Shown here: piece after piece, positions 36,165-46,520 of the stretch
Numbering within the stretch: position 1 is the stretch's first letter
Layout of the letters: the number at the start of each line of letters is the position of its first letter
NCBI RefSeq assembly: GCF_901000735.1
Contig: NC_081547.1
Span: forward strand, 23,118,046 to 23,182,045
DNA from: Corylus avellana
Lineage: Eukaryota > Streptophyta > Magnoliopsida > Fagales > Betulaceae
Length of the DNA stretch: 64,000 nucleotides
Direction of reading: 5' to 3'
Made by a program: the position numbers and the translations under genes
The notes under the pieces: model-generated
Told to the model about the DNA's origin: nothing
Seen by the model: only the letters and a program-made list of their open reading frames with translations
The model's database searches: none

Positions 36165-37667
36165 ATGGACCAAATTCGACAGTTTGTCTTTTGTATCAAT
36201 GAAGATGATCCTGATGTTCCTATTTGTGTCTTCAAAGTGCCCAACTCTCTAAGGGCTTCCAACCCAGAAGCTTACATCCCTCAGATAGTAGGCTTAGGAG
36301 TCCTTCATCATAGCCGGGCCGAGACCGAAGCAATGCAAATGTACAAGCTTAAAGTGGCAACGAATGTTCACGGGGGATTCAAAAGCATTCAGTTCTTAGA
36401 ACTCCTTATGGGAGTCGAGAAGCTAGTCCCATATATCCGAGCTTCTTACCAGACGTACTTGCCTCAAGATCCAGGGGAGATAACATTTGTAATGGCGATT
36501 GATGGTTTGTTTCTGTTCAAGTTGCTTTGCAGCTATGGCATCCGTAAAGACGCTCTTGCCTCTTCAGAATTTTTGCGTCGTTTAGCGGACCCTGGAGACG
36601 TAAGATTGCAGCAGGATGGAATCCTTAGAGATACGATGATGCTTGAGTGCCAAATTCCAATACTTGTGCTGAAAACTATCTTGTTCATGGAATGCTCAGA
36701 GACACGTACTATCGTTAAAGAATATCTTCCTCAACTGTTGTTGGGTTATTGTAAAGCACTCTCTCCACTCAAAGTGCTAGAGAAATACCCGAATTCCGCA
36801 GCTCTGAAGCATGCTCATCTCTTGGATCTTTTGTACCACTTGATTGTGCTCAAAGAGCCACCGGAAGAGGAGCCTGTTCTAGAAGTGGTTCTAGAACAAG
36901 TAGCGGAAGGGCCACAGAGGCGAAGTGATCTGCCCGGTGAGGCCGTGAATTTGTTAGCAAGTCTAGCTCTACCACAAGGAATCAGAAAACCCATTGAGCT
37001 CCTTCAAGGTTTGCTTAACCTACCATGGTCTAGCCTTGATATTCTATCATCCAGCACTGGAAACACAGCGCCAGTTGTGGAGGAAAGATTGGTTCCTACA
37101 GCATCAAACCTGTGTTTTGTTGGAGTAAAATTCTTCAGCGTGGAGCGGATCTCTGCCATTGGGTTTGACTGTGCAACAACTTCACTTAAGCTCCCCAACA
37201 TTAAATTAAGTGTTAACTCAGAGGTGATTCTCAGAAACTTAGTGGCATTTGAAGTAATGTCCATCCCTGAATCTAAGCCACTGATTTTTACACGCTACTT
37301 CGAATTGATGAATGGGATCATAAAGACTGCTAAGGATGTGGCGGTGCTTAAGAAACATGGAATTATAGAAACTGATCAGTCCATTGAGAACGACGACCAG
37401 GTTGCCAAAATCTTTGGTGGAAGCAAGCTGCCGGCGGCCGTACGCTCTGCAAATGCACCTGATTTAGACAAGCTCATTAAGGATGTTAACAGCTATTACA
37501 ATGGCTTACGAAGGGTTAAGGCTTACAAATTCATCAACAAGTGTGGGTTCACTTTATGGCGTGTTGGCAAGGTTGTCGTTATAATCTTGCTCTTTTCGCT
37601 ATTGGCTCTCCAGGCCACCTGCTCCGTCTATGGCGGCTGTCCTCGTATATTCCGGAACAACAACTAA
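36165..37667 (+). CDS. DUF247 (UPF0481) family protein, At3g02645-like
   Basis: Single-exon frame, 500 aa from ATG 36165; the frame is open upstream to 36066 with no ATG, and an AG at 36105-36106 could be an acceptor, so an upstream exon is possible. The start of the DUF247 domain is clear (VFKVPNSL, then NPEAYIPQIVGLGVLHH, the family's usual xxYxPxxxxxGPYHH in variant form). The middle has MLECQIPILVLKTI, the family's MxxNQIPxFVL stretch, and FxGVKF. The C-terminus carries one hydrophobic segment (about residues 466-487, VVVIILLFSLLALQ) followed by a short tail, as is typical. DUF247 proteins are plant-specific, membrane-bound and of unknown biochemical role; some members act in grass self-incompatibility, but nothing links this one to that. 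Full family length; no breaks. Confidence 0.9.
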   Translation: MDQIRQFVFCINEDDPDVPICVFKVPNSLRASNPEAYIPQIVGLGVLHHSRAETEAMQMYKLKVATNVHGGFKSIQFLELLMGVEKLVPYIRASYQTYLPQDPGEITFVMAIDGLFLFKLLCSYGIRKDALASSEFLRRLADPGDVRLQQDGILRDTMMLECQIPILVLKTILFMECSETRTIVKEYLPQLLLGYCKALSPLKVLEKYPNSAALKHAHLLDLLYHLIVLKEPPEEEPVLEVVLEQVAEGPQRRSDLPGEAVNLLASLALPQGIRKPIELLQGLLNLPWSSLDILSSSTGNTAPVVEERLVPTASNLCFVGVKFFSVERISAIGFDCATTSLKLPNIKLSVNSEVILRNLVAFEVMSIPESKPLIFTRYFELMNGIIKTAKDVAVLKKHGIIETDQSIENDDQVAKIFGGSKLPAAVRSANAPDLDKLIKDVNSYYNGLRRVKAYKFINKCGFTLWRVGKVVVIILLFSLLALQATCSVYGGCPRIFRNNN

Positions 37668-37694
37668 TTAATTTCGATTATCTTTTTTCTTCAT

Positions 37695-37742
37695 GTATAT
37701 ATATATATATATATACACACACATATGTGTGTGTGTGTGTGA
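37695..37742. repeat. (TA)n(CA)n(TG)n microsatellite in the DUF247 3' flank
   Basis: ATGTATATATATATATATAT then CACACACATATGTGTGTGTG, a self-complementary run 27 bp after the stop codon. The same tract, with slightly different lengths, forms the right flank of the Copia element at 43988-44028. Confidence 0.9.
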
Positions 37743-38226
37743 AATAAAGCTTCTGCTTTCTCGTAATGATTTGGTTTGCAAGAGTGTACCTGTGTACGTG
37801 TACGTTCTTGGAAGATCTAGGGGGATCTTCAGGAACATCGTGTATATATATATATTTGTGGTATAGGTTATATATGACTGTGAAAAGCATTATACGCTTC
37901 TGAGTTCAATTATATTCTTACATACTGTTAATTAATTATATCAATTCAGAAAGTTTGACTCCCTCGAGCTCACAACCACTTGATTTTATTTATACCAGTA
38001 AGTGTACGTGAATGAGAAGATTGACGAAAGAATTATACCATATGCTAAATCATCAATCACTTATAAAATTTAAACCGATAAGAAACGATAAATTTAATCA
38101 CGTAATAATTATTAATTAATATTCCAACATAGTTAATATTGAATTTTTTTTTTTCTTTTTTTGTGTGTGTATTGAGATGATTGGGTTCTTCATAATGTAC
38201 ATGTCAAGATGGAGCAAGCTAGGTAA

Positions 38227-38683
38227 TAGGGTTGTACATGCTACTACTAATCACATATGTGGATGCGGATTAGCAGTATATATAAAAACAAATTTATCAA
38301 CTGTGATTTGTAATTTGTATGTTTGCTTTTTTTGGATGAATCCATCATAAGGTGTTTGTATTTTCTTTGTTAATTTTAAGCTAGAATGTAGAATCAAGAT
38401 ATGGATTTCATCTAAAATAGTATTGGCTTAAAAAACATATACTTAAACAAGCTCAAAACATTTTCAAAATCATTTAAAATATTTCATAATAGAGACCCAA
38501 TTAAAAAACGACTAAAAGACTAAAATAAACCCATTACCTGATATGCGGTTAATAATCTCATTCAATAACCACAATACTCATGCATGTAGTAGTTAATAAT
38601 ATGAATGCGGTTACCTAAAAAAAATAACTGGCTTACCCAGCATAATACGAATGAGGTTATTGCTGGATGCATGTACAACCCTA
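38227..38683. mobile_element. hAT-like MITE, 457 bp (copy A)
   Basis: Perfect 15-bp terminal inverted repeats TAGGGTTGTACATGC / GCATGTACAACCCTA, flanked by CTAGGTAA on the left and CGAGGTAA on the right, an 8-bp target duplication with one mismatch. TAGGG ends and 8-bp duplications are hAT hallmarks. Interior AT-rich, non-coding. Confidence 0.8.
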
Positions 38684-39027
38684 CGAGGTAAGGTAATGCA
38701 TATGACAAATTTACATTTCCGCCGTGAAACTAGACGAATGTCGAGTCCAAGCAAAGCCCTTTCAAACACACCAAACGGCCATGGAGCTTACTAACGGAAA
38801 ATAAGACAATTTTTTTAAGCCCTCTAACCACTTTCTCCCTTTTTTTTTTTTTTTAATAAATAACAAAAATTATATTAAAAAAATACCATTATGTCATTCC
38901 AATTAAAAATTTGAAAAGACAAAAACAAAAAAACAAAAAGACTGGGTGGCTCGTGAGAATGAGAATGACGTGATAGTATTTTCATATCATTATTTATTTA
39001 TTTAAAGGGAAATAGTTAGAGATGGTA

Positions 39028-39306
39028 GGCTCTATTTGTTTCGCCGTAAAATGATTTACAGAAAACGTTTTTTGTATTTTCGGGTGTTTGGTGCGATGGA
39101 AATTTTTTTTTTTTTGGACTGAAAATTCCTTTTTAATTTTCGGAAAATGGTTTACGGTCCATTTTCCGACTTTGAGCATCACATTCTCAAATCCCTACTA
39201 AGACCTGCCCAAGACCCCTTAGGGACTTGACCTGGACCCCGCTAGGACCTACCTGGGACACCACCGGGACCTGCTCAAGACTTGACCGGGATTCACTCGG
39301 ACTTGC
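39028..39306. mobile_element. Harbinger-like element, left part only (cut by gap)
   Basis: Same left end (GGCTCTATTTGTTTC) and first 279 bp as the full element at 45313-46520. Truncated by the assembly gap, not necessarily in the genome. Confidence 0.75.
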
Positions 39307-39406
39307 NNNNNNNNNNNNNNNNNNNNNNNNNNNNNNNNNNNNNNNNNNNNNNNNNNNNNNNNNNNNNNNNNNNNNNNNNNNNNNNNNNNNNNNNNNNNNN
39401 NNNNNN

Positions 39407-42400
39407 GCAGCTGTAAAGGAGACTGAGAGGAGAAATAAAGCCCATGAAATAATGTCCCCTTCAGATACCGAAGAATGCGTAGAACAGCTGAGAAATGAGT
39501 GGAGCGAGGAGCAGCCATAAATTGACTCACCTGATGGACAGCATATGAGATATCAGGTCGAGTGACAATAAGGTAGACAAGACTGCCAACTAAATGCCGA
39601 TATAAGGTAAAATCATGAAGAGGCTCGCCATCATGAGGAGTGAGACGAGTATTAAGCTCAGTCGGTGTGTCGACAATCTTACTGTCTGTAAGATTGGCCC
39701 GAGAAAGTAGATCAGATATATACTTGGCCTGTGTTAAATAATAACCATCTGAAGAAGTTGAGATCTCAAGACCAAGAAAATAGCTAAGAGGGCCAAGATC
39801 TTTCATCTCAAAGTGTTGACTAAGAAACTGTTTAAGTTCCTGAATACCAATCATATCATCCCCAGTGATAATCATGTCATCAACATATAGTAGAAGAAGT
39901 ATGGTACCCCGGTTTGTGCGGCAAATAAACAAGGCAGAATCATAAGAACTGATGGAGTAGCCAAGGCGAGAGATAGTGGCGCTAAACTTAGCAAACCATG
40001 CTCGAGGTGCTTGCTTAAGCCCATAGAGTGCTCGACGAAGACGACAAACCTTGTTTGTAGGATGAGATAATCCAGGAGGTGGCTGCATATAAACTTCTTC
40101 ACTTAAATCACCATTAAGGAAGGCATTTTTGACATCCATTTGACAAAGTGACCAATGCCGAGAGGCTGCAACAGCCAACAGAGCACGCACAGAAGAGAGG
40201 CGAGCAACTGGAGCAAAAGTCTCCTCATAATCCACACCATATTCCTGAGTAAAACCTCTGGCTACAAGTCGAGCCTTGTACCTGTCAATAGTACCATCGG
40301 AACAAGTCTTGATTTTGTAAACCCACTTACACCCGACCGCAGATTTTCCAAGAGGTAAGTTAACCAGATCCCATGTATTGTTCTTGTGTAAAGCATCAAG
40401 TTCCTCTTTCATCGCAGCCTGCCAAAGAGGGTTAGTGGAGGCCTCACGAAAAGAGTGAGGCTCGTGCAAGGTAGCTAAGGCATGAAAGCAATGAAAATCC
40501 TGTAAATGGGAAGGAAGAGATCTTACTCGGGTGGATCGACGAATGTCAGGTGATGGAGTGCAGACTAGATCCTCAGATGGAACAGAACCTGGGGAGGCAG
40601 GCGAAGAACTTGGGGATGCAGGCAAAGAACTTGGGGACACAGGCGAAGCAGCTTCGAGGGCATCAGATGACTGCAGTTCTAGCGAGAGAGACTCAGGCAA
40701 GACATCGGTGGTGGGAGTAGGAGAAAGAGGAAACTCAAAAAGGGTAGTAAAGGGAGGGGATGATGGCATGCTGAATTTGCCGACGTCGTGAAATAGTCGA
40801 TGCTCCCAAAAAACTACATGACGGGAGATGCGAAGACGACGAGACACAGGATCATAACACCGGTAGCCCTTGTGTTCCACTCCATATCCAAGAAAACAAC
40901 ACAACCGAGAACGAGGCTCAAGTTTGGTGCGCTCATGAGGCTGGAGTAAAACAAAACAAGCAGAACCAAAGACACGGAGATGATGATATGAAGGGATAGA
41001 GCCAAACAACCGCTCATGAGGAGTGCAATTATCAAGGATAGGGGTAGGCAACCTATTGATTGTGTAGACAGCTGTGAGAGTGGCTTCACCCCAAAACGGG
41101 GTAGGAACAGATGTGGAAATGAGAAGAGCACAGACAGTGTCTAAAATGTGCCTAAGTTTACGTTCAGCTCGACCATTTTGTTGTGAGGTGCCTGGACACG
41201 ACAAGTGAGAAACAGTGCCATAATGTTTTAGAATGGCTTGAAAATCATGTTGAGTATATTCTAAAGCATTATCAGAACGAAAAGCCTTAATGGGTTTTGA
41301 AAATTGGGTTTCAACCATTTTGGCAAAAGTACGATAAATATCCAATAATTCAGAACGAGATTTCATTAAAAACACCCAAGTGTAACGAGAGAAATCATCA
41401 ACAAAAATAACAAAATAACGTGAGCCACTCATACTAGCAACAGGAGAAGGTCCCCAAACATCAGAATGAATTAAATCAAAGGAAGCAGTAGCATGAGAGT
41501 CACTATTATTAAATGGCAAAGCCGGTTGTTTACCAAGTTGACATGAACTACAATCAAAAGAATTATTGGAAACTGAACCTAACAAACCCTTGGAAGCTAA
41601 AAATTGAACGCGAGAGGCAGATGCATGACCAAGACGCGAATGCCAAAGTGCAAGAGATGGTGATGATGAAGAGGCTGCAGCAGAGATGCCTGTGGCGGGG
41701 AGATGTAAGGATGATAGTTCGAACATACGCCCAATTCTACGCCCGGTCCCAATGGTCTGATTCGTACGAGGATCCTGTACATGCACACCAGAAAAGTCAA
41801 AAACAAGTCTATATCCAAGTTCACACAGTTGGCCAACAGAAAGAAGATTGAAGGATAATCCAGGCACATGAAAAACTTCAGGAACAGAAAGGGAAGGTGT
41901 ATTGATAGTGCCTATATTTTTAACAGTCATAATGGAGCCATCAGCTGTGCGAATGAATGAAGAATGAGGGGAAGGTACAGATGTGGTAGAGGAAGTAGGG
42001 TGAGGTGTCATGTGATTGCAACAAGCAGAGTCAAAGAGCCAAGAGGAAGAGGTACCTGGCAAAACTGAGAGGACAGAGGAAGATGCATTACCAGAACGAG
42101 ATAGGACGACCTGGTTGACTATTGTCTCGAAGTCAGCTGCAGATAAGGTGACACTGGATCCTGATGCGTGGCTAGAGGGGGCAACTGAAGAGGGAGCAGC
42201 TGGAGATGAACCACTCTCAGTATGAGCAACTGCTGCTGTGGGTGCATTAGATCTTCCCTTACGCCAACACTTGTCAATAGTGTGCCCTCGACGTCGACAA
42301 TAGCGACAGTAATTATTATCGCGAGACTTAGGAGGGAGTCGAGAAGTACCTGACCTGTCATAATACTCTCGCTGGAATGACGAGGAGCCAGAGGATGGTG

Positions 42401-43070
42401 CAGCCAACACTGTATGACTAGGCTGAGAGCGCATAGTCTGCGATCTAGTCTCGGCACGGACAAGTTCGAAGATGGCAGTGTCCAAAGTGGGAAGAGGAGA
42501 ACGATGTAATAGTTGCACACGAACAGGCTCAAAATCATCACGCAAAGCCATCAAAAATTGGTGAAGGCGATGTTGATCTCTACGGGTAATATACATCTGA
42601 GCATCAGTGGGATCCTTCCAAATAGGATCAGAAACATCAATTTGGTTCCACAAGAATTGCATGCGGGCAAGAAAATCATTGATACTCTGACCAGATTCCT
42701 GCCTGAGATGGAAAAGTTCAAACAAAAGCTGATACTCGTGAGCACCATCTACAGAAGAATAACGAGAAGCAAGCATATCCCAAGCACCCTTTGCTTCATC
42801 AAAGCTGCCAAAGAGTGCAGAAATAGATGGGATAGTGGTATTACGGAACCATGTAAGAATCTGATGATGTTTGCTATCCCAATCAATAAGACGAGTGGTA
42901 AAAGCCTCATCTGCCTCAGAATCCTTTTTAACTGGCTTTTGGATCTCCCCAGTGACATAAAACCAAAGCTTGCGGCCTTTAAGAAAGCTGCGCATAGATT
43001 GAGACCACAACATATAGTTTGTTCCATCCAATACAGTCTGAACATGATGAAAAATCTCGTTTTGTGCCAT
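39407..43070 (-). CDS. Copia gag-pol polyprotein (C-terminus lost in gap)
   Basis: About 1,221 residues are visible without a stop. Gag occupies residues 1-300 with a zinc knuckle CRYCRRRGHTIDKC; the protease site is WLFDSACCNHM; the integrase zinc motif and core follow (WHSRLGHAS, CSSCQLGK, HSDVWGP, FRSDNALEY, QNGRAERKLRH: the D, D and E are present); reverse transcriptase spans about 830-1,080 (QMDVKNAFLNGDL, YVDDMIITGDD). The frame reaches LRYLKGTLFHGLYF, just before the RNase H domain, where the gap begins. Start ATG 43070 is the first in frame after the leader. In the element's life cycle this chain is cut into capsid, protease, integrase and RT/RNase H. Confidence 0.93.
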
Positions 43071-43141
43071 CTGGAAGGCTCAAATGCAAAAACAGACTAC
43101 AAATATGAAATTAGGACGAAAAAATAGGTAAGAAAGCACCT

Positions 43142-43191
43142 GGTCAACTCTGGAAGTCAACAAAAAGTCAACGGTCAACGGTCAAAGTCAA
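43142..43191 (-). promoter_or_regulatory. Cluster of six W-boxes in the Copia leader
   Basis: Read on the minus (sense) strand, TTGAC(C/T) occurs six times in 50 bp (plus-strand starts of (A/G)GTCAA at 43142, 43155, 43166, 43173, 43180, 43186). W-boxes bind WRKY factors; adjacent copies at 7-bp spacing are favourable. The function here is inferred. Confidence 0.6.
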
Positions 43192-43207
43192 CGCTGACGG
43201 GCACCAA

Positions 43208-43341
43208 TGACGTGGCAAGGTCTGACTTGATACTGCTGACGTGGCACACAAGCTGACGTGGCACGCAGGCTGACGTGGCACTGGTGACGTGCACGTAGGT
43301 CTGACGTGGCTGAGATGACGTGGCAATTAGGGCTGACGTGG
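43208..43341. promoter_or_regulatory. Array of eight TGACGTG motifs in the Copia leader
   Basis: TGACGTG starts at 43208, 43237, 43254, 43271, 43285, 43302, 43316 and 43334; seven continue as TGACGTGG and one as TGACGTGC. Spacing is mostly 14-18 bp, forming a minisatellite of about 17 bp. TGACGTGG is an ACGT-core bZIP site (TGA/as-1 and unfolded-protein-response type). Downstream at 43360-43470 follow several GGCGCGTGG strings, possible CGCG-box sites. Confidence 0.65.
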
Positions 43342-43828
43342 CAAGAATGGCGTGGCACGTGGGTGCGATGGCGCGTGTGGTACACGCGCGAACGGAGGCT
43401 GCTTGTACTGGCGCGTGGATCTGACGCGCGGACCTTCTGGGGGCGCGTGGAGGCGCGTGGAGGATCGTATGGAGGATCTGAGGCCTGTTCTGGAATCCTG
43501 GGGAGCAGATCTATCGATCGGTGGCCTAAGGGAAGCAATCGGACCACCGTGGCGGCCGGTGGCTGGACGGCAGTGGCGGAATTGCCGAACCTTTTGGCGG
43601 CGCGTGAGGGCGCGTGTGGACTCCTATATGGCTGTTTGCGGCGGCTCTGGGACGGTTGTCTTCCGGGCTTTCAAGCGGTATAGTGATACGCTGAAAACCT
43701 CGAGGAGAAGATAGAGAACCGTGAGGATCAGAGAGAAGGATTCGCCGGATAACACTGGCGGCGCCGGAGGAAAAATATTTAGCCGCGAAAAAATTTTGAG
43801 GTGATTCAGAACCTGTGCTCTGATACCA

Positions 43829-43987
43829 TGTTGAGAATAAGGTTGTATATTGAATCACAAAATATAATGTACAGAAGAGGCCTATATATAGGCGAATAAT
43901 ACAGACCTAGTAGAATAAGGAAAGATAAACCTAGTAACCCTAGAATACCAAAGAAAGTAAATAATAATAATATAATATTATCTAACA
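43829..43987 (-). repeat. 5' LTR of the Copia element, 159 bp
   Basis: Reading minus: TGTTAGATAATATT... to ...ATTCTCAACA, so TG...CA ends, with a TATA box CCTATATATAGGCC about two-thirds along. Immediately after it comes TGGTATCAGAGC (43828-43817), the perfect initiator tRNA-Met primer site. One of the shortest LTR types in plants. Confidence 0.9.
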
Positions 43988-44029
43988 ATGTATATATATA
44001 TATATATACACACACGTGTGTGTGTGTGT

Positions 44030-45591
44030 AATAAAGCTTCTGCTTTCTCGTAATGATTTGGTTTGCAAGAGTGTACCTGTGTACGTGTACGTTCTTGGAA
44101 GATCTAGGGGGATCTTCAGGAACATCGTGTATATATATATTTGTGGTATAGGTTATATATGACTGTGAAAAGCATTATACGCTTCTGAGTTCAATTATAT
44201 TCTTACATACTGTTAATTAATTATATCAATTCAGAAAGTTTGACTCCCTCGAGCTCACAACCATTTGATTTTATTTATACCAGTAAGTGTACGTGAATGA
44301 GAAGATTGACGAAAGAATTATACCATATGCTAAATCATCAATCACTTCATAAAATTTAAACTGATAATAAACGATAAATTTAATCACGTAATAATTATTA
44401 ATTAATATTCCAACATAGTTAATATTGAATTTTTTTTTTCTTTTTTTGTGTGTGTATTGAGATGATTGGGTTCTTCATAATGTACATGTCAAGATGGAGC
44501 AAGCTAGGTAATAGGGTTGTACATGCTACTACTAATCACATATGTGGATGCGGATTAGCAGTATATATAAAAACAAATTTATCAACTGTGATTTGTAATT
44601 TGTATGTTTGCTTTTTTTGGATGAATCCATCATAAGGTGTTTGTATTTTCTTTGTTAATTTTAAGCTAGAATGTAGAATCAAGATATGGATTTCATCTAA
44701 AATAGTATTGGCTTAAAAAACATATACTTAAACAAGCTCAAAACATTTTCAAAATCATTTAAAATATTTCATAATAGAGACCCAATTAAAAAACGACTAA
44801 AAGACTAAAATAAACCCATTACCTGATATGCGGTTAATAATCTCATTCAATAACCACAATACTCATGCATGTAGTAGTTAATAATATGAATGCGGTTACC
44901 TAAAAAAAATAACTGGCTTACCCAGCATAATACGAATGAGGTTATTGCTGGATGCATGTACAACCCTACGAGGTAAGGTAATGCATATGACAAATTTACA
45001 TTTCCGCCGTGAAACTAGACGAATGTCGAGTCCAAGCAAAGCCCTTTCAAACACACCAAACGGCCATGGAGCTTACTAACGGAAAATAAGACAATTTTTT
45101 TAAGCCCTCTAACCACTTTCTCCCTTTTTTTTTTTTTTTAATAAATAACAAAAATTATATTAAAAAAATACCATTATGTCATTCCAATTAAAAATTTGAA
45201 AAGACAAAAACAAAAAAACAAAAAGACTGGGTGGCTCGTGAGAATGAGAATGACGTGATAGTATTTTCATATCATTATTTATTTATTTAAAGGGAAATAG
45301 TTAGAGATGGTAGGCTCTATTTGTTTCGCCGTAAAATGATTTACAGAAAACGTTTTTTGTATTTTCGGGTGTTTGGTGCGATGGAAATTTTTTTTTTTTT
45401 GGACTGAAAATTCCTTTTTAATTTTCGGAAAATGGTTTACGGTCCATTTTCCGACTTTGAGCATCACATTCTCAAATCCCTACTAAGACCTGCCCAAGAC
45501 CCCTTAGGGACTTGACCTGGACCCCGCTAGGACCTACCTGGGACACCACCGGGACCTGCTCAAGACTTGACCGGGATTCACTCGGACTTGC
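44030..45591. repeat. 1.56-kb direct repeat, copy B
   Basis: Partner of 37743-39306 (see there). It lies directly right of the Copia LTR and its microsatellite flank and continues without a break into the rest of the Harbinger-like element and the DNA beyond, so this copy is the complete one. Confidence 0.95.
44512..44968. mobile_element. hAT-like MITE, 457 bp (copy B)
   Basis: Identical ends and length to 38227-38683, at the same place in the repeat; it was present before the two copies separated. Confidence 0.8.
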
Positions 45592-46520
45592 CCAGGACTT
45601 GCCCGGGACTTGATCGAGACCTTGCCGGGACCCGATCGGACTTGCCGGGACCCGATCGGACTTGCCAGGGACCCGCCTGAGACTCGCCCGAGACCTGTCC
45701 GGATAGCCCTGGACCCGCCCGAGACTTGGCCGGATCTGCCCGAGACCTAACCAAGACCCATCGGAGACTTGACCAAGACACGCCCAAGACCTACTCGGGA
45801 CTCACCCGAGACTTGACTAGGACCCCGCCGGGACCTAACCGAGACCCGCTTGGGACTTGATCGAGACCTCGCCGATACTCGCCCAGGACTTCACTGGGAC
45901 TAGATTAGGACCCACCCGGTACCCACCCAAGACTTGATCGAGACCTACCTGGGACCTCGCCGGGACTCGCCTGAGACTTGACCGGGACCCAGCCGAGACC
46001 TACCCGGGACTCAACCTGATCTGCCGGGACCCCATTAGGGCTCGCCTGGGATTTTGCGTAAAACATTTTCCTTGAAAATGATTTATTATAAAACATTTTC
46101 TGCTATTTGGTATGTACGGAAAATCAGGCGGGTCCGAGTCGGGTTCCTGAAGTCGGAAAATGTTTTTAGCAGAAAATATTTTTCTGGAAAACATTTTCAG
46201 CAGAAAACATTTTTCGGTATTTGGTGTGTGCACAAAATCATATTAAACACTAAATTATTATTAGTTAGTTTGTATATTTTAATTAAACATAATTTTTAGT
46301 TTTATTTTTTAAAGTATTGCATATTAGTATTTTTATATTGTGAATAAAAATTACATTTTATAGGTTAATATGATTAAATGAAAATATAAAAAATATTTGT
46401 GATTTTCTGTGCGCACGCCAAATGCCGGAAAATATTTTCATCGTAAAACATTTTTCTGTAAAATGACTTTTCTGAAAATATTTTACGACGAAAATATTTT
46501 ACACAGAAACAAATGGAGCC
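45313..46520. mobile_element. Harbinger-like non-autonomous element with internal minisatellite, about 1.2 kb
   Basis: Ends GGCTCTATTTGTTTC and GAAACAAATGGAGCC are inverted repeats, and complementarity (GTAAAAT, TTTTCCGGAAAAT types) extends about 100 bp. Flanks GTA and TTA fit a 3-bp TNA target duplication. The paralogous block at about 24690 lacks the element, confirming insertion. The middle (45480-46050) is a GC-rich minisatellite. No transposase. Confidence 0.72.
45480..46050. repeat. GC-rich minisatellite, about 11-bp unit (GAGACYTGMCCG type)
   Basis: About fifty degenerate units such as GGGACTTGACC, GAGACCTACC, GGGACCCGATC follow each other with lengths of 9-12 bp. ORFs that cross it (for example minus 45578-45787) are Ser/Arg/Gly/Pro repeats forced by the array and are not genes. 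Confidence 0.8.

Larger units (their letters stand above)
37743..39306. repeat. 1.56-kb direct repeat, copy A
   Basis: Nearly identical to 44030-45591: the two 61- and 62-codon chance ORFs inside are identical in both copies, and only a handful of substitutions and indels are seen (for example CCACTTG/CCATTTG near 37976, ACTTATAAAA/ACTTCATAAAA near 38061). It ends in the assembly gap. Contains the small hAT-like MITE and the left part of the Harbinger-like element; otherwise no gene. Confidence 0.95.
39407..43987 (-). mobile_element. Ty1/copia retrotransposon with very short LTR, right part complete
   Basis: Minus-strand element: 5' LTR 43829-43987 (159 bp), primer-binding site, 758-bp leader, then one uninterrupted gag-pol frame from 43070 into the gap. 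The 3' end (RNase H and 3' LTR) is missing at the gap. Integrase precedes RT, which defines Ty1/copia. It is inserted in the (TA)n tract of the DUF247 3' flank; the right flank reads ATGTA, also present at the empty site 37695-37699. An open frame of over 1,200 codons implies a young, possibly competent copy. Confidence 0.92.

Noticed and set aside
38165..38350. 61-codon ORF, identical at 44450-44635
   Set aside because: Conserved only because the whole 1.56-kb segment is repeated; most of it lies in the hAT-like MITE and no domain is seen.
40531..43127. Plus-strand ORFs inside the Copia region
   Set aside because: Antisense shadows of a single long gag-pol frame with recognisable domains.
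45578..45787. 69-codon Ser/Arg/Gly/Pro-rich minus ORF
   Set aside because: Forced by the 11-bp minisatellite; no conservation beyond the array.
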